Below, in pieces: positions 1 through 6,988 of a stretch of 8,940 bases of DNA. Source of the stretch: Bacteroidales bacterium (lineage in GTDB: Bacteria; Bacteroidota; Bacteroidia; Bacteroidales; UBA7960); the NCBI GenBank assembly GCA_003451785.1, contig DMJL01000070.1:1-8940 (forward strand). Reading direction: 5' to 3'. A program made the translations under genes and the position numbers. Below the pieces are notes generated by a model that ran no database searches, was not told the DNA's origin, and saw only the letters and a program-made list of their open reading frames with translations. How positions within the stretch are numbered: position 1 is the first letter of the stretch; the number at the start of each line of letters is the position of its first letter.

Positions 1-1262
1 ACATAAAAAAATGGAGCTTGGGTTAATCCTCTTTGTACTTCTCTACGCACCAAGTCGTTGCGACTCACAAGTATATCGTTCTTGTGTCGAGATGCAGTTC
101 TTATCAATGGGTACATAGATTCGACCTCGTATTTCACAATTTCTTCCAATCCCCACTCTCCACCCATCCACGGTGCTGGCATGTTGATGCTTTTCTTGTA
201 CTCTGCCAACCCCTTACCGGAAACGCTAAGTTCACCAAGTTCAACCGTTACGGGTGTGGCTAAGCGTGCACTGGCAGCCTCGGTGAGCAGGCTGATGGTG
301 TTTTTCCACAAGCTTGTTTCGGTAGAACCTGGCCAATAATTGTCGAAAAGATATTGCTGGGCAATGCCTTCTAATCCTTTTGCAGTCATGTCCCTGGCAA
401 TGGCCGAGCCAAACACCCAACTCCAATGCCATAGTGTAGGGTCAATATTCTCTGCAATGGGGTCGTGATTGGGCGGTACAAAATATCGCACTCCGGTCAT
501 ACCCATTTGATGTTTATCCACCAACACATGGGGATGCCAATGCAGATTATAAAGATCGGCAACAGCCCTGTTTTCGCTCATGTGTAGCGTAATGAAATCG
601 CGGTTTATGTTGTGGCCTACATACCTATGGTAAACACCCGGCAAAGTGCTGCCTTCGTATGGTGTTCCAAGATATTTGTTGTAATGCTCCACCATCATAT
701 CATGCCCGTCGGGATTGTGGCTGGGCATCAGCATCAATACGGTATTCTCCAAATGCTCGTGCATATCGGGTTCCACATTGGCAAGAAGGTTGTAGGCCAT
801 CAATGGAGCGGCTTGGGAAGGGCCAACCTCATTGGAGTGCATGGATAATGTAACCAACACAAAAGCTCTACCATTTTCTATTAGCCTTTGTCGCTCATTA
901 TCGGGTATGTTGGCATCCAATGCAAGTCGTCGGTTTATCTCGCGCAAATCTTCAAGTCTTCGTATGTTCTCGGCTGATGAAATGAATACGATGTACATTG
1001 GGCGACCTAGCTCTGATTGCCCAACTTGCTGTATGTGCATCATATCAGATTCCTGATCGAGCTTCATCAGGTATCCCATGAGCGAGGCATACGAAAACAT
1101 CTTGCGATTGGTGCCTGGCTCAAATCCAAAAAATGCCTTGGGTTTGGTTAGGCTTTGGGGTGAGTTGCTTATTGCAATCGCAGGGCTGATGATCAGTAAT
1201 ATCAGAAGCAGTATGATAAACGATTGCCCCCAACCTTTGAGTTGTAACATAATTCGATTCAT
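1..1262 (-). CDS. Secreted M14-family zinc carboxypeptidase, C-terminal part beyond the window
   Basis: Likely an exported zinc metallopeptidase that trims C-terminal residues from peptides in the periplasm or outside the cell. The frame is open from ATG at 1262 to the window edge (420 codons seen), with an in-frame TAA just upstream. Residues 1-30 form a signal peptide: K9 in the charged start, hydrophobic run FIILLLILLIIS, probable cleavage after PAIA. The M14 core follows in order: zinc ligands H142 and E145 (HSNE), NPDG at 183-186, substrate-binding N220-R221 in HNINRDF (217-223), third zinc ligand H251 in VDKHQMG, then YFVPP at 260-264. E328 in LLTEAAS is the probable catalytic glutamate. 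Family members of this Bacteroidota type are, from memory, about 800-900 residues, so roughly half is missing. A second ATG four codons in (1250) is possible. Peptide specificity cannot be read. Confidence 0.88.
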   Translation of the reverse strand, partial: MNRIMLQLKGWGQSFIILLLILLIISPAIAISNSPQSLTKPKAFFGFEPGTNRKMFSYASLMGYLMKLDQESDMMHIQQVGQSELGRPMYIVFISSAENIRRLEDLREINRRLALDANIPDNERQRLIENGRAFVLVTLSMHSNEVGPSQAAPLMAYNLLANVEPDMHEHLENTVLMLMPSHNPDGHDMMVEHYNKYLGTPYEGSTLPGVYHRYVGHNINRDFITLHMSENRAVADLYNLHWHPHVLVDKHQMGMTGVRYFVPPNHDPIAENIDPTLWHWSWVFGSAIARDMTAKGLEGIAQQYLFDNYWPGSTETSLWKNTISLLTEAASARLATPVTVELGELSVSGKGLAEYKKSINMPAPWMGGEWGLEEIVKYEVESMYPLIRTASRHKNDILVSRNDLVRREVQRGLTQAPFFY

Positions 1263-1331
1263 GCCTATGTGTATTGGTGATTAAAAAATGTTTGCAAAAA
1301 AGCCTTAATAGTTGCTTAAAAATCAGTAGCA

Positions 1332-1339
1332 CAAATATA
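1332..1339 (-). promoter_or_regulatory. Bacteroidota-type -7 element for the M14 peptidase
   Basis: On the minus strand this reads TATATTTG, an exact match to the Bacteroidota -7 consensus TAnnTTTG. Transcription would start near 1325, giving an untranslated leader of about 60 bases. No convincing -33 TTTG lies at the usual 17-23 base distance, so this is a motif call only. Confidence 0.45.
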
Positions 1340-1426
1340 ATGCACTATGCAAATGATTTGTACTTTAAATCCAAGAAGGCAATGTCATTTTCCTAACTCT
1401 CCATAGGGTTGATAAGATGCAAAAGT

Positions 1427-2125
1427 TTATTTGTGCAAACCACATTCTTTTGTATCTGGATTTTCCCACCACCACCTACCAGCTCTTACTCCTTCGCCTT
1501 CGAGTATAGCACGGGTACATGGTTGGCAACCGATACTGGGAAAGTTTCGAGCGTGCAATGCATGATAAGGTACATTATTCGCATGAATATAATCCCAAAC
1601 CTGTTTCTCGCTCCACTCTAACAAGGGGTTTATTTTAATGATTTGATTAGCAGCATCATACTCTGCCACCTGCATATCTTGGCGTGTGGGCGATTGTTGC
1701 CTGCGCAAGCCTGTGATCCAAATCTCATTTCCTGACAATGCGCGTTTTAGGGGCTCAATCTTACGAACATTGCAACACTTTTTACGATTTTCCACGCTAT
1801 AATAGAACAGATTGATGCCATGATTGCTCACCATCTCTTCCACTTCTTGTTGGTTAGGAAAATATACTTTGATTCTAAAGCCATACCGCGCCTCGGTTTT
1901 CTCTATTAGCTCGTAGGTTTCGGCAAACATTCTACCGGTATCGAGTGTAAAAATCTGCGCATTTTTGTCTGCTTGCAGAAGCATGGCTGTAATCACCTGA
2001 TCCTCGGCACCCATACTGCTGGAAAATACTACTTTGCCGGGATGTTGTTCCAGCACAAATCTCAGAATTTCCTCTGGGTTTAGCGATTTGAAGGTTGCGT
2101 TGTACTTGTGAATATATTCTTGCAT
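1427..2125 (-). CDS. cysH: Assimilatory APS/PAPS reductase (iron-sulfur type)
   Basis: Cytoplasmic enzyme of assimilatory sulfate reduction. It reduces adenylyl sulfate or its 3'-phospho form to sulfite, with thioredoxin as electron donor. The 232 residues show the nucleotide-binding loop SSSMGAEDQV (35-44), LDTGR (61-65), the cysteine pair C117-C118 in KKCCNVRK, TGLRRQQSPTR (138-148), C200 and C203 in GCQPC, and the C-terminal ECGLH with catalytic C228. The four paired cysteines are those that bind a [4Fe-4S] cluster in the APS-reducing class, which favours APS (EC 1.8.4.10) over the cluster-free PAPS enzyme of enterobacteria. Length is normal for the class. It starts 6 bases after the stop of the upstream hydrolase gene, so the two are almost certainly co-transcribed. 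No cysD, cysN or sulfite reductase gene is in the window. Confidence 0.93.
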   Translation of the reverse strand: MQEYIHKYNATFKSLNPEEILRFVLEQHPGKVVFSSSMGAEDQVITAMLLQADKNAQIFTLDTGRMFAETYELIEKTEARYGFRIKVYFPNQQEVEEMVSNHGINLFYYSVENRKKCCNVRKIEPLKRALSGNEIWITGLRRQQSPTRQDMQVAEYDAANQIIKINPLLEWSEKQVWDYIHANNVPYHALHARNFPSIGCQPCTRAILEGEGVRAGRWWWENPDTKECGLHK

Positions 2126-2131
2126 AAAAGA

Positions 2132-2971
2132 TTACAGGTTTTCTAATGTAAATACTTCTTTTTCTCTGATACCCTTTTCGGTTCGTGCAAGGGTGCAACA
2201 TTCATTATAATAATCGTGCTGAAAGAACAATACAGCGCCATTTGCTAGTGCATACTCAAGAAATTCTGCCTTTTCTCTCATGGATTCTATGGGATGAATA
2301 TCGAATGCAGGTACAAAAGGGATAGGCAAATTATACATGGTGCTAATGAAATCGCCAACAAACACCACCTTTTGCCCTTTGTAGTCAAATTCCGGTACTA
2401 TCAGCCCCTGCGTATGCCCATTTTTGATGTGCAATTCTACGCCTTGGCAAAAATTGCCTGCTTGATGCACAAACTCCAATCTGCCGCTTTCGAATAATGG
2501 ATAAAAATTCTCCCTGAAGTATGATGCTGCCTCCCGTGGATTTGGGTTCATTGCCCAATCCCATTGCTGTTTGCTTACATAATAGGTGGCATTGGGAAAC
2601 ACAGGAACAGGCGAACCTGTATTGGAGTCGAATTCCAATGCACCGCCGCAATGGTCGAAATGCAAATGCGTGAGAATCACATCGGTTACATCCGCCATGC
2701 TAAATCCTGCCTTTGCTATGGTGTTTTGGAGGGTTTCTTCTCCAAAACGATGGAAATGGCGAAAGAATTTCTCATCTTGCTTATTGCCAAGGCCGGCATC
2801 AACCACAATCAGCCTGTTGTCGGTTGCAGCGAGTATGTTTCTGGATGTAAGGTTTATCAAATTGTTGGCATCCGACGGAACCCACTTTTGCCATAGCGAC
2901 TTGGGTACAACCCCAAAACATGCACCGCCATCCATTTTAAAATGACCGGCATTAATAGCATATAGTTGCAT
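2132..2971 (-). CDS. Metallo-beta-lactamase-fold hydrolase, YtnP-like (possible N-acyl-homoserine lactonase)
   Basis: A dinuclear zinc hydrolase of the metallo-beta-lactamase fold, 279 residues, with no signal peptide and so probably cytoplasmic. Metal ligands are all visible: H102, H104, D106 and H107 in THLHFDHCGG, H186 in KNGHTQG, bridging D207 in FVGDF and H252 in FFQHDYY. The N-terminus (MDGGACFGVVPKSLW, 13-27) and FPNATYYVS (125-133) resemble, from memory, Bacillus YtnP, a quorum-quenching lactonase, rather than glyoxalase II or the sulfur-linked ETHE1 persulfide dioxygenases. The substrate is therefore an inference; an unrelated lactone or ester is equally possible. It is the first gene of a two-gene unit with cysH (6-base gap). 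An exact -7 motif lies upstream at 3001-3008. Confidence 0.87.
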   Translation of the reverse strand: MQLYAINAGHFKMDGGACFGVVPKSLWQKWVPSDANNLINLTSRNILAATDNRLIVVDAGLGNKQDEKFFRHFHRFGEETLQNTIAKAGFSMADVTDVILTHLHFDHCGGALEFDSNTGSPVPVFPNATYYVSKQQWDWAMNPNPREAASYFRENFYPLFESGRLEFVHQAGNFCQGVELHIKNGHTQGLIVPEFDYKGQKVVFVGDFISTMYNLPIPFVPAFDIHPIESMREKAEFLEYALANGAVLFFQHDYYNECCTLARTEKGIREKEVFTLENL

Positions 2972-3000
2972 TTGCGATATTTTTAAGTTTCAATAGACGA

Positions 3001-3008
3001 CAAAAATA
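3001..3008 (-). promoter_or_regulatory. Bacteroidota-type -7 element for the hydrolase-cysH unit
   Basis: The minus strand reads TATTTTTG, an exact match to TAnnTTTG. It predicts a start of transcription near 2994 and a leader of about 23 bases before the ATG at 2971. The -33 region is not clear. It sits in a divergent control region shared with the Mur ligase promoter. Confidence 0.5.
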
Positions 3009-3057
3009 CAGCCAAATTCCAAAGACATGAAGAAATTTTGGGTTCGGCATCCAATCC

Positions 3058-3083
3058 TTTGCGCAAAGAAACTACTACCTTTA
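3058..3083 (+). promoter_or_regulatory. Promoter for the Mur ligase gene
   Basis: TTTG at 3058-3061 and TACCTTTA at 3076-3083 (seven of eight positions match TAnnTTTG) resemble the Bacteroidota -33 and -7 elements. The spacer of 14 bases is shorter than the usual 17-23. The -7 position would place the start of transcription about 16 bases before the ATG at 3105 and downstream of the alternative ATG at 3027, which decides between the two starts. Confidence 0.5.
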
Positions 3084-3104
3084 CCCAATTCCAAAAATCC
3101 ACCG

Positions 3105-4484
3105 ATGAATGTCCATTTTATAGCCATAGGAGGCAGCGCAATGCACAACCTTGCCATTGCATTGAAAAAAGCCGGCAACCAAGTAACAGGCTCTGATGAT
3201 GAAATATTCGAGCCATCGCTCACCCGCCTCAGTCGTTATGGATTGCTTCCCGAAAAACAAGGTTGGTTTCCGGAAAAAATCCATCCCCACCTTGATGCCG
3301 TAATTGTAGGAATGCACGCCCGAGCCGATAATCCCGAGCTTTTACGAGCAAAGGAGTTGAAATTGAATGTCTATTCATACCCCGAATTTTTGTATCAGCA
3401 ATCGCTTCATAAAACTCGCATTGTGGTTGGGGGCAGCCATGGCAAAACCACCATTACTGCAATGATTCTTCATGCAATGAAACTAAACAACCTAAAAACC
3501 GATTTTATGGTTGGTGCACAGCTCGAAGGGTTTGATATAATGGTAGAGTTGAGCCACGATGCAAAATACATGGTTATGGAAGGCGACGAGTATCCCAGTT
3601 CGCCCATAGACCTCAGACCAAAATTTCATCTTTACCAACCACAAATTGCCATTTTAAGCGGCATTGCTTGGGATCATATCAATGTGTTCCCAACTTGGGA
3701 ATTCTACTTGCAACAATTCCGCATTTTCATCGAAACCATTGAGCAAAATGGAGTATTGGTGTATTGCCAAGATGACGCAATTCTACATGAATTGGTGGAG
3801 CAATCTACCCGAAGTGACCTTACTATTATTCCTTATTCGTTGCCTGATTATAGGCAGTCAAAAGAAAAAACTGTGATTGTGCAGGACGGCAATGAATTTG
3901 AGATGAATATTTTTGGGAAACACAATATGCTCAATATCAATGCGGCAAAATCGGTTTGCAAAGTTTTGGGTATATCCGAAACAGATTTTCTGCGCGCCAT
4001 AAGTAGTTTTAAAGGTGCCAGCAAGCGACTCGAAAAAATAGTGGATACAAATGAGGTGATTGCTTTCATAGATTTTGCGCACGCCCCATCCAAGCTCAAA
4101 GCCACCACGCAAGCCGTAAGGGAGCAATTTCCCGATTGGAATTTTGTTGCCTGCATGGAGCTTCACACCTTTAGCAGTCTCAATATGGCTTTTTTGCAGC
4201 AATACGAAGGCTCCATGGATAGTGCGGATAAGGCTTTGGTGTATTTTAGCCCCCATGCTTTGCAAATGAAGAAACTACCCGACCTTAAAAAGGAAGATGT
4301 TGCAATGGCTTTTAAAAAAGAAGACCTTGAGGTATTTAACAACTCTGATGCGCTTTTGCAAAGGATTGAAGAACTTGCCACAAAAAAAACATGTTTTTTG
4401 TTTATGAGTTCCGGAAATTTCGGGGGAGTAGATATTAGAACTTTCTCTAATTCGCTTGCCCAAAGTATAGCTTCCAAACAATAA
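3105..4484 (+). CDS. mpl: Mur ligase, Mpl type (UDP-MurNAc : tripeptide ligase / peptidoglycan synthetase)
   Basis: A cytoplasmic ATP-dependent amide ligase of the Mur family. Mpl joins the recycled tripeptide L-Ala-D-Glu-meso-diaminopimelate to UDP-N-acetylmuramate, returning old cell-wall peptide to new synthesis. With the start at 3105 the protein has 459 residues: UDP-binding N-domain HFIAIGGSAM (4-13) and TGSD (28-31), ATP loop GGSHGKTT (109-116), EGDEY (159-163) where Mpl has EADEY, metal-site IAWDH (187-191), HNMLNINAA (273-281) and C-domain DFAHAPSK (323-330). EGDEY followed by a PKF segment favours Mpl over MurC. An in-frame ATG at 3027 would add 26 residues that fit no Mur fold and would place the promoter-like TACCTTTA inside the coding region, so I reject it. 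ung follows 17 bases downstream, probably in the same transcript. Family is certain, exact peptide substrate less so. Confidence 0.87.
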   Translation: MNVHFIAIGGSAMHNLAIALKKAGNQVTGSDDEIFEPSLTRLSRYGLLPEKQGWFPEKIHPHLDAVIVGMHARADNPELLRAKELKLNVYSYPEFLYQQSLHKTRIVVGGSHGKTTITAMILHAMKLNNLKTDFMVGAQLEGFDIMVELSHDAKYMVMEGDEYPSSPIDLRPKFHLYQPQIAILSGIAWDHINVFPTWEFYLQQFRIFIETIEQNGVLVYCQDDAILHELVEQSTRSDLTIIPYSLPDYRQSKEKTVIVQDGNEFEMNIFGKHNMLNINAAKSVCKVLGISETDFLRAISSFKGASKRLEKIVDTNEVIAFIDFAHAPSKLKATTQAVREQFPDWNFVACMELHTFSSLNMAFLQQYEGSMDSADKALVYFSPHALQMKKLPDLKKEDVAMAFKKEDLEVFNNSDALLQRIEELATKKTCFLFMSSGNFGGVDIRTFSNSLAQSIASKQ

Positions 4485-4501
4485 TTTCAATGAATTGAAG
4501 C

Positions 4502-5191
4502 ATGAGCGAGCCATCTATTGACCCGCAAATAGAAGTAAGTTGGAAGCAGGAATTAGCTGCTGAGTTTCAGTCGGCTTACTTTAGGGCTTTAAAGACTTTT
4601 CTAAAGGAGGAAATGCAACAGTTCCAGATTTTTCCACCGGGTAAGAAGATTTTTGCAGCTTTCGATAGCACTCCGTTCTCTTCGGTGAAGGTCGTTGTAA
4701 TAGGGCAAGACCCATATCATGGCGCAGGACAGGCCAATGGTCTGTGTTTTTCGGTATCCGATGGGATTGCGCCTCCGCCTTCTTTAGTAAACATTTTCAA
4801 AGAGTTAAACAATGATTTGGGTATTTCTATTCCCACCACCGGAAATCTCGAGCCGTGGGCAAAGCAAGGCGTTCTATTGCTCAATGCAACGCTCACTGTA
4901 AGGGCAAATCAGGCGGGTTCGCATCAGAATAGAGGTTGGGAGCAATTTACCGATGCTGTAATAAAAATAATCAGTCAGAAAAAAGAAGGTGTTGTGTTCT
5001 TGTTGTGGGGCAAATTTGCTATTTCTAAAACGGGATTGATAGACCATGCAAAACATCATGTGCTAACAGCACCCCATCCTTCGCCACTTTCAGCACATAA
5101 GGGTTTTTTGGGATGCAAGCATTTTTCGAAAACAAACGAAATACTTAATGCAACGGGAAAATCTCCAATAAATTGGAGTTTAAGCGGGTAG
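4502..5191 (+). CDS. ung: Uracil-DNA glycosylase, family 1
   Basis: Removes uracil from DNA (from cytosine deamination or dUTP incorporation) as the first step of base excision repair. At 229 residues it is the normal length. Family 1 motifs are complete: water-activating motif GQDPYHG (68-74) with catalytic D70, LCFSV (81-85) with the uracil-stacking F83, LLLNATLTV (125-133) with uracil-reading N128, and the minor-groove loop HPSPLSAHKGF (192-202) with catalytic H192. VVFLLWGK (164-171) is also typical. The start ATG lies 17 bases after the Mur ligase stop, with no Shine-Dalgarno sequence and no separate promoter seen, so it is probably translated from the same messenger. Nothing is missing or unusual. 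Confidence 0.97.
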   Translation: MSEPSIDPQIEVSWKQELAAEFQSAYFRALKTFLKEEMQQFQIFPPGKKIFAAFDSTPFSSVKVVVIGQDPYHGAGQANGLCFSVSDGIAPPPSLVNIFKELNNDLGISIPTTGNLEPWAKQGVLLLNATLTVRANQAGSHQNRGWEQFTDAVIKIISQKKEGVVFLLWGKFAISKTGLIDHAKHHVLTAPHPSPLSAHKGFLGCKHFSKTNEILNATGKSPINWSLSG

Positions 5192-5364
5192 TGAATTAGG
5201 AGCCTGATAGAAAATCTAACTCTATAAATGCCTTTGCATCTAAGTATAGATGAGCAAATTGTAAGCAACCGAAGTTTTCAATCATTATTTTTTGCAGACT
5301 GCATGATTTTTCATTCAGAATAAAACCATTGAAACACAAAAATACTCCACGGCTTTGGCTGTTT

Positions 5365-5383
5365 ATTCTAATTTTTTTAGAAT
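5365..5383. repeat. Perfect 7-base inverted repeat upstream of rlmB
   Basis: ATTCTAA (5365-5371) and TTAGAAT (5377-5383) are exact reverse complements around a TTTTT loop. The stem is AT-rich, which makes a strong terminator unlikely although T residues follow. It sits 46 bases before the rlmB start, so it could be an operator or a weak end for the ung transcript. Confidence 0.4.
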
Positions 5384-5406
5384 TTTGTATCCTTAACGCA
5401 TTTTTG
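5376..5406 (+). promoter_or_regulatory. Possible rlmB promoter
   Basis: CATTTTTG at 5399-5406 matches the TAnnTTTG element at seven of eight positions, with a TTTAG at 5376-5380 about 18 bases before it standing in for -33. It would give a leader of about 17 bases before the TTG start. An overlapping weaker candidate is TATCCTTA at 5388-5395. The sequence is too AT-rich for a firm call. Confidence 0.28.
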
Positions 5407-5429
5407 CATCATCAATAAAGCATTTAGCA

Positions 5430-6182
5430 TTGGAAAATTATATTTTTGGAATACACCCGGTATTAGAAGCCATCGAAAAAGGAGACCTTCCTGAAAAAAT
5501 TCTTATTCAGAGAGGTCTGCAAGGGGAGAACTTCGTACAGCTTTTCAACACTATTCGGCAACGAAACATTCCCTATCAAATGGTACCGATAGAGAAACTC
5601 AACAGCCTCACCCGCAAAAATCACCAGGGAATCATTGCCTTTTTGCCCGTAATACCCTATTACGAATTATCGGAAGTGATGCCGAATATCTATGAGAAAG
5701 GTGAGGTGCCCCTATTGGTTGTTGCCGATGGGGTAACGGATGTGCGCAATCTGGGAGCCATTGCCCGCTCGGCAGAGTGTTTTGGAGCTCATGCGTTGAT
5801 ACTATCGCAAAAAGGAACCGCCCCCATAAATGCCGATTCCATAAAAACTTCGTCGGGTGCATTGGCACGATTGCAAGTTTGCCGCGAAGAAAATTTGATA
5901 GCATCGTTAGCTTTCTTAAAAGAGTGTGGAGTGAAAATTGTTGCGGCTACCGAAAAGTCGGGCTTAAGGCTCAATCAAGCCGATTTGAATGGTCCAATAG
6001 CAATCATTGTAGGTTCTGAAGAGAAAGGGATTCACCGCTCATTGCTCTCGCTTGCCGATATTACTGTGAGCATTCCTATGGCGGGCAAGGTAGCATCGCT
6101 CAATGTCTCGGTAGCTTCGGGTGTTTTTCTTTACGAAGTTGTGAGGCAGCGAATGCAAAGTAATGTTGAAGACTTAGGTTAG
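5430..6182 (+). CDS. rlmB: 23S rRNA 2'-O-ribose methyltransferase, SpoU/TrmH family
   Basis: Transfers a methyl group from S-adenosylmethionine to the ribose of a guanosine in 23S rRNA (G2251 in E. coli numbering). The 250 residues comprise a small substrate-binding N-domain (1 to about 75, beginning MENYIFGIHPVLEAI) and a knotted SPOUT catalytic domain: motif 1 with DVRNLGAIARSAECFGAH (104-121; N107 and R113), motif 2 IVGSEEKGI (193-201) and motif 3 PMAGKVASLNVSVASGV (216-232), which builds the methyl-donor pocket. KTSSGAL (139-145) is also typical. The start is TTG at 5430: the frame has a TAA at 5394 and no ATG between, and MENYIFGIHP is the expected N-terminus. Family certain; a relative acting on another rRNA or tRNA position cannot be excluded. 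The next gene begins 16 bases downstream. Confidence 0.92.
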   Translation: MENYIFGIHPVLEAIEKGDLPEKILIQRGLQGENFVQLFNTIRQRNIPYQMVPIEKLNSLTRKNHQGIIAFLPVIPYYELSEVMPNIYEKGEVPLLVVADGVTDVRNLGAIARSAECFGAHALILSQKGTAPINADSIKTSSGALARLQVCREENLIASLAFLKECGVKIVAATEKSGLRLNQADLNGPIAIIVGSEEKGIHRSLLSLADITVSIPMAGKVASLNVSVASGVFLYEVVRQRMQSNVEDLG

Positions 6183-6198
6183 CCAAAGTACTACTGCT

Positions 6199-6942
6199 AT
6201 GGAAGTTGGAATATTTATACCCTGTTTTATAGACCAGATTTTTCCTGAAACCGGGATGAATATGGTGCAAGTACTCAAGCATTTTCGTGTTAAATCGCTC
6301 TACAATCCTTCCCAGACTTGCTGTGGGCAGGTTGCATTCAACAATGGCTACCATGACGAATGCAAGCATGTGGCCCAAAAATTTATTTTAGATTTTGCGA
6401 GCTACAAATATGTGGTTGGACCATCGGCATCGTGTGTGGCAATTATTAAGAATTATTATTCCAAACTTTTCGACAACTCTGCATTGCACAACGAAAACCG
6501 ACAATTGGGTAGGAAGATTTTTGAGTTCACAGACTATCTTGTAAACCATTTGGGCATAGAAACTATAAATGGAAAGTTTCCTGCAAAAGTTACCTTTCAC
6601 GATTCGTGTGCTGCTATTCACGAATATGGTCTCAAAGATGAAGCGCGCAAACTGTTGAGCGGTATCGAAGACTTGGAATTGGTAGAAATGAATCATCGAG
6701 ATATTTGCTGCGGATTTGGTGGTACATTCTCTGTGAAGTTCCCCGATATTAGTGCCGCTATGGCGGAGCAAAAGGCAGAGGCTGCTTTAGAAACTGGTGC
6801 CCAATACATAGTTTCTACAGATTCTTCTTGCTTGATGCATCTCGATGGATTTATCAAAAAGAAAAAACTCCCGCTAAAAACTCTTCATATTGTAGATTTG
6901 ATTGCCTACAGCTTAGGCTACGGTTTGCCGACCAAGAAATAA
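6199..6942 (+). CDS. LutA/YkgE-like CCG-domain (Fe-S) oxidoreductase subunit
   Basis: A 247-residue soluble protein made of two cysteine-rich CCG domains, the kind that bind redox cofactors in lactate, glycolate and heterodisulfide oxidoreductases. Domain 1 has C9 (IPCF), QTCCGQ (39-44) and C79 in GPSASC; domain 2 has C137 in HDSC, ICCGFGGTF (169-177) and C211 in DSSC. The arrangement matches LutA, the electron-transfer subunit of the LutABC complex that oxidises L-lactate to pyruvate. In that system lutB and lutC normally sit alongside; here neither is present, the neighbours being rlmB (16 bases upstream) and coaW (46 bases downstream). It may partner with proteins encoded elsewhere or have another role. 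No membrane segment or signal peptide is seen. Family assignment firm, lactate role unproven. Confidence 0.85.
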   Translation: MEVGIFIPCFIDQIFPETGMNMVQVLKHFRVKSLYNPSQTCCGQVAFNNGYHDECKHVAQKFILDFASYKYVVGPSASCVAIIKNYYSKLFDNSALHNENRQLGRKIFEFTDYLVNHLGIETINGKFPAKVTFHDSCAAIHEYGLKDEARKLLSGIEDLELVEMNHRDICCGFGGTFSVKFPDISAAMAEQKAEAALETGAQYIVSTDSSCLMHLDGFIKKKKLPLKTLHIVDLIAYSLGYGLPTKK

Positions 6943-6988
6943 TGTTTTACTGAAAATGAAGCCCAAAACTCTCTAAATAATAGCGACA

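Larger units (their letters stand above)
5192..5429. other. AT-rich gap between ung and rlmB
   Basis: These 238 bases hold no credible reading frame or RNA gene. The part nearest rlmB carries the hairpin at 5365-5383 and weak promoter-like sequence. A short TGCA-GAC-TGCA repeat near 5294-5304 followed by T-rich sequence could be a poor terminator, but its stem is only four pairs. I see nothing else. Confidence 0.5.

Noticed and set aside
2564..2945. Two plus-strand frames of 110 and 119 codons
   Set aside because: They lie opposite the hydrolase gene, whose metal-binding motifs prove its frame; the plus-strand products have no domain and no upstream signals.
2132..2971. Hydrolase as a persulfide dioxygenase (ETHE1 type) because it neighbours cysH
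   Set aside because: It has the full two-metal ligand set (including H102, H104, D106, H107 and bridging D207) and a YtnP-like N-terminus, unlike the mononuclear-iron persulfide dioxygenases.
3858..4265. Minus-strand frame of 135 codons
   Set aside because: It is antisense to the central and C-terminal domains of the Mur ligase and shows no family resemblance.
5332..5346. Minus-strand TATTTTTG, an exact -7 match in the ung-rlmB gap
   Set aside because: It faces back into ung with no gene on that strand to serve; a chance match is likely in AT-rich sequence.
6388..6771. Minus-strand frame of 127 codons
   Set aside because: It is antisense to the CCG-domain gene; its residues are those expected from complementing that coding sequence.
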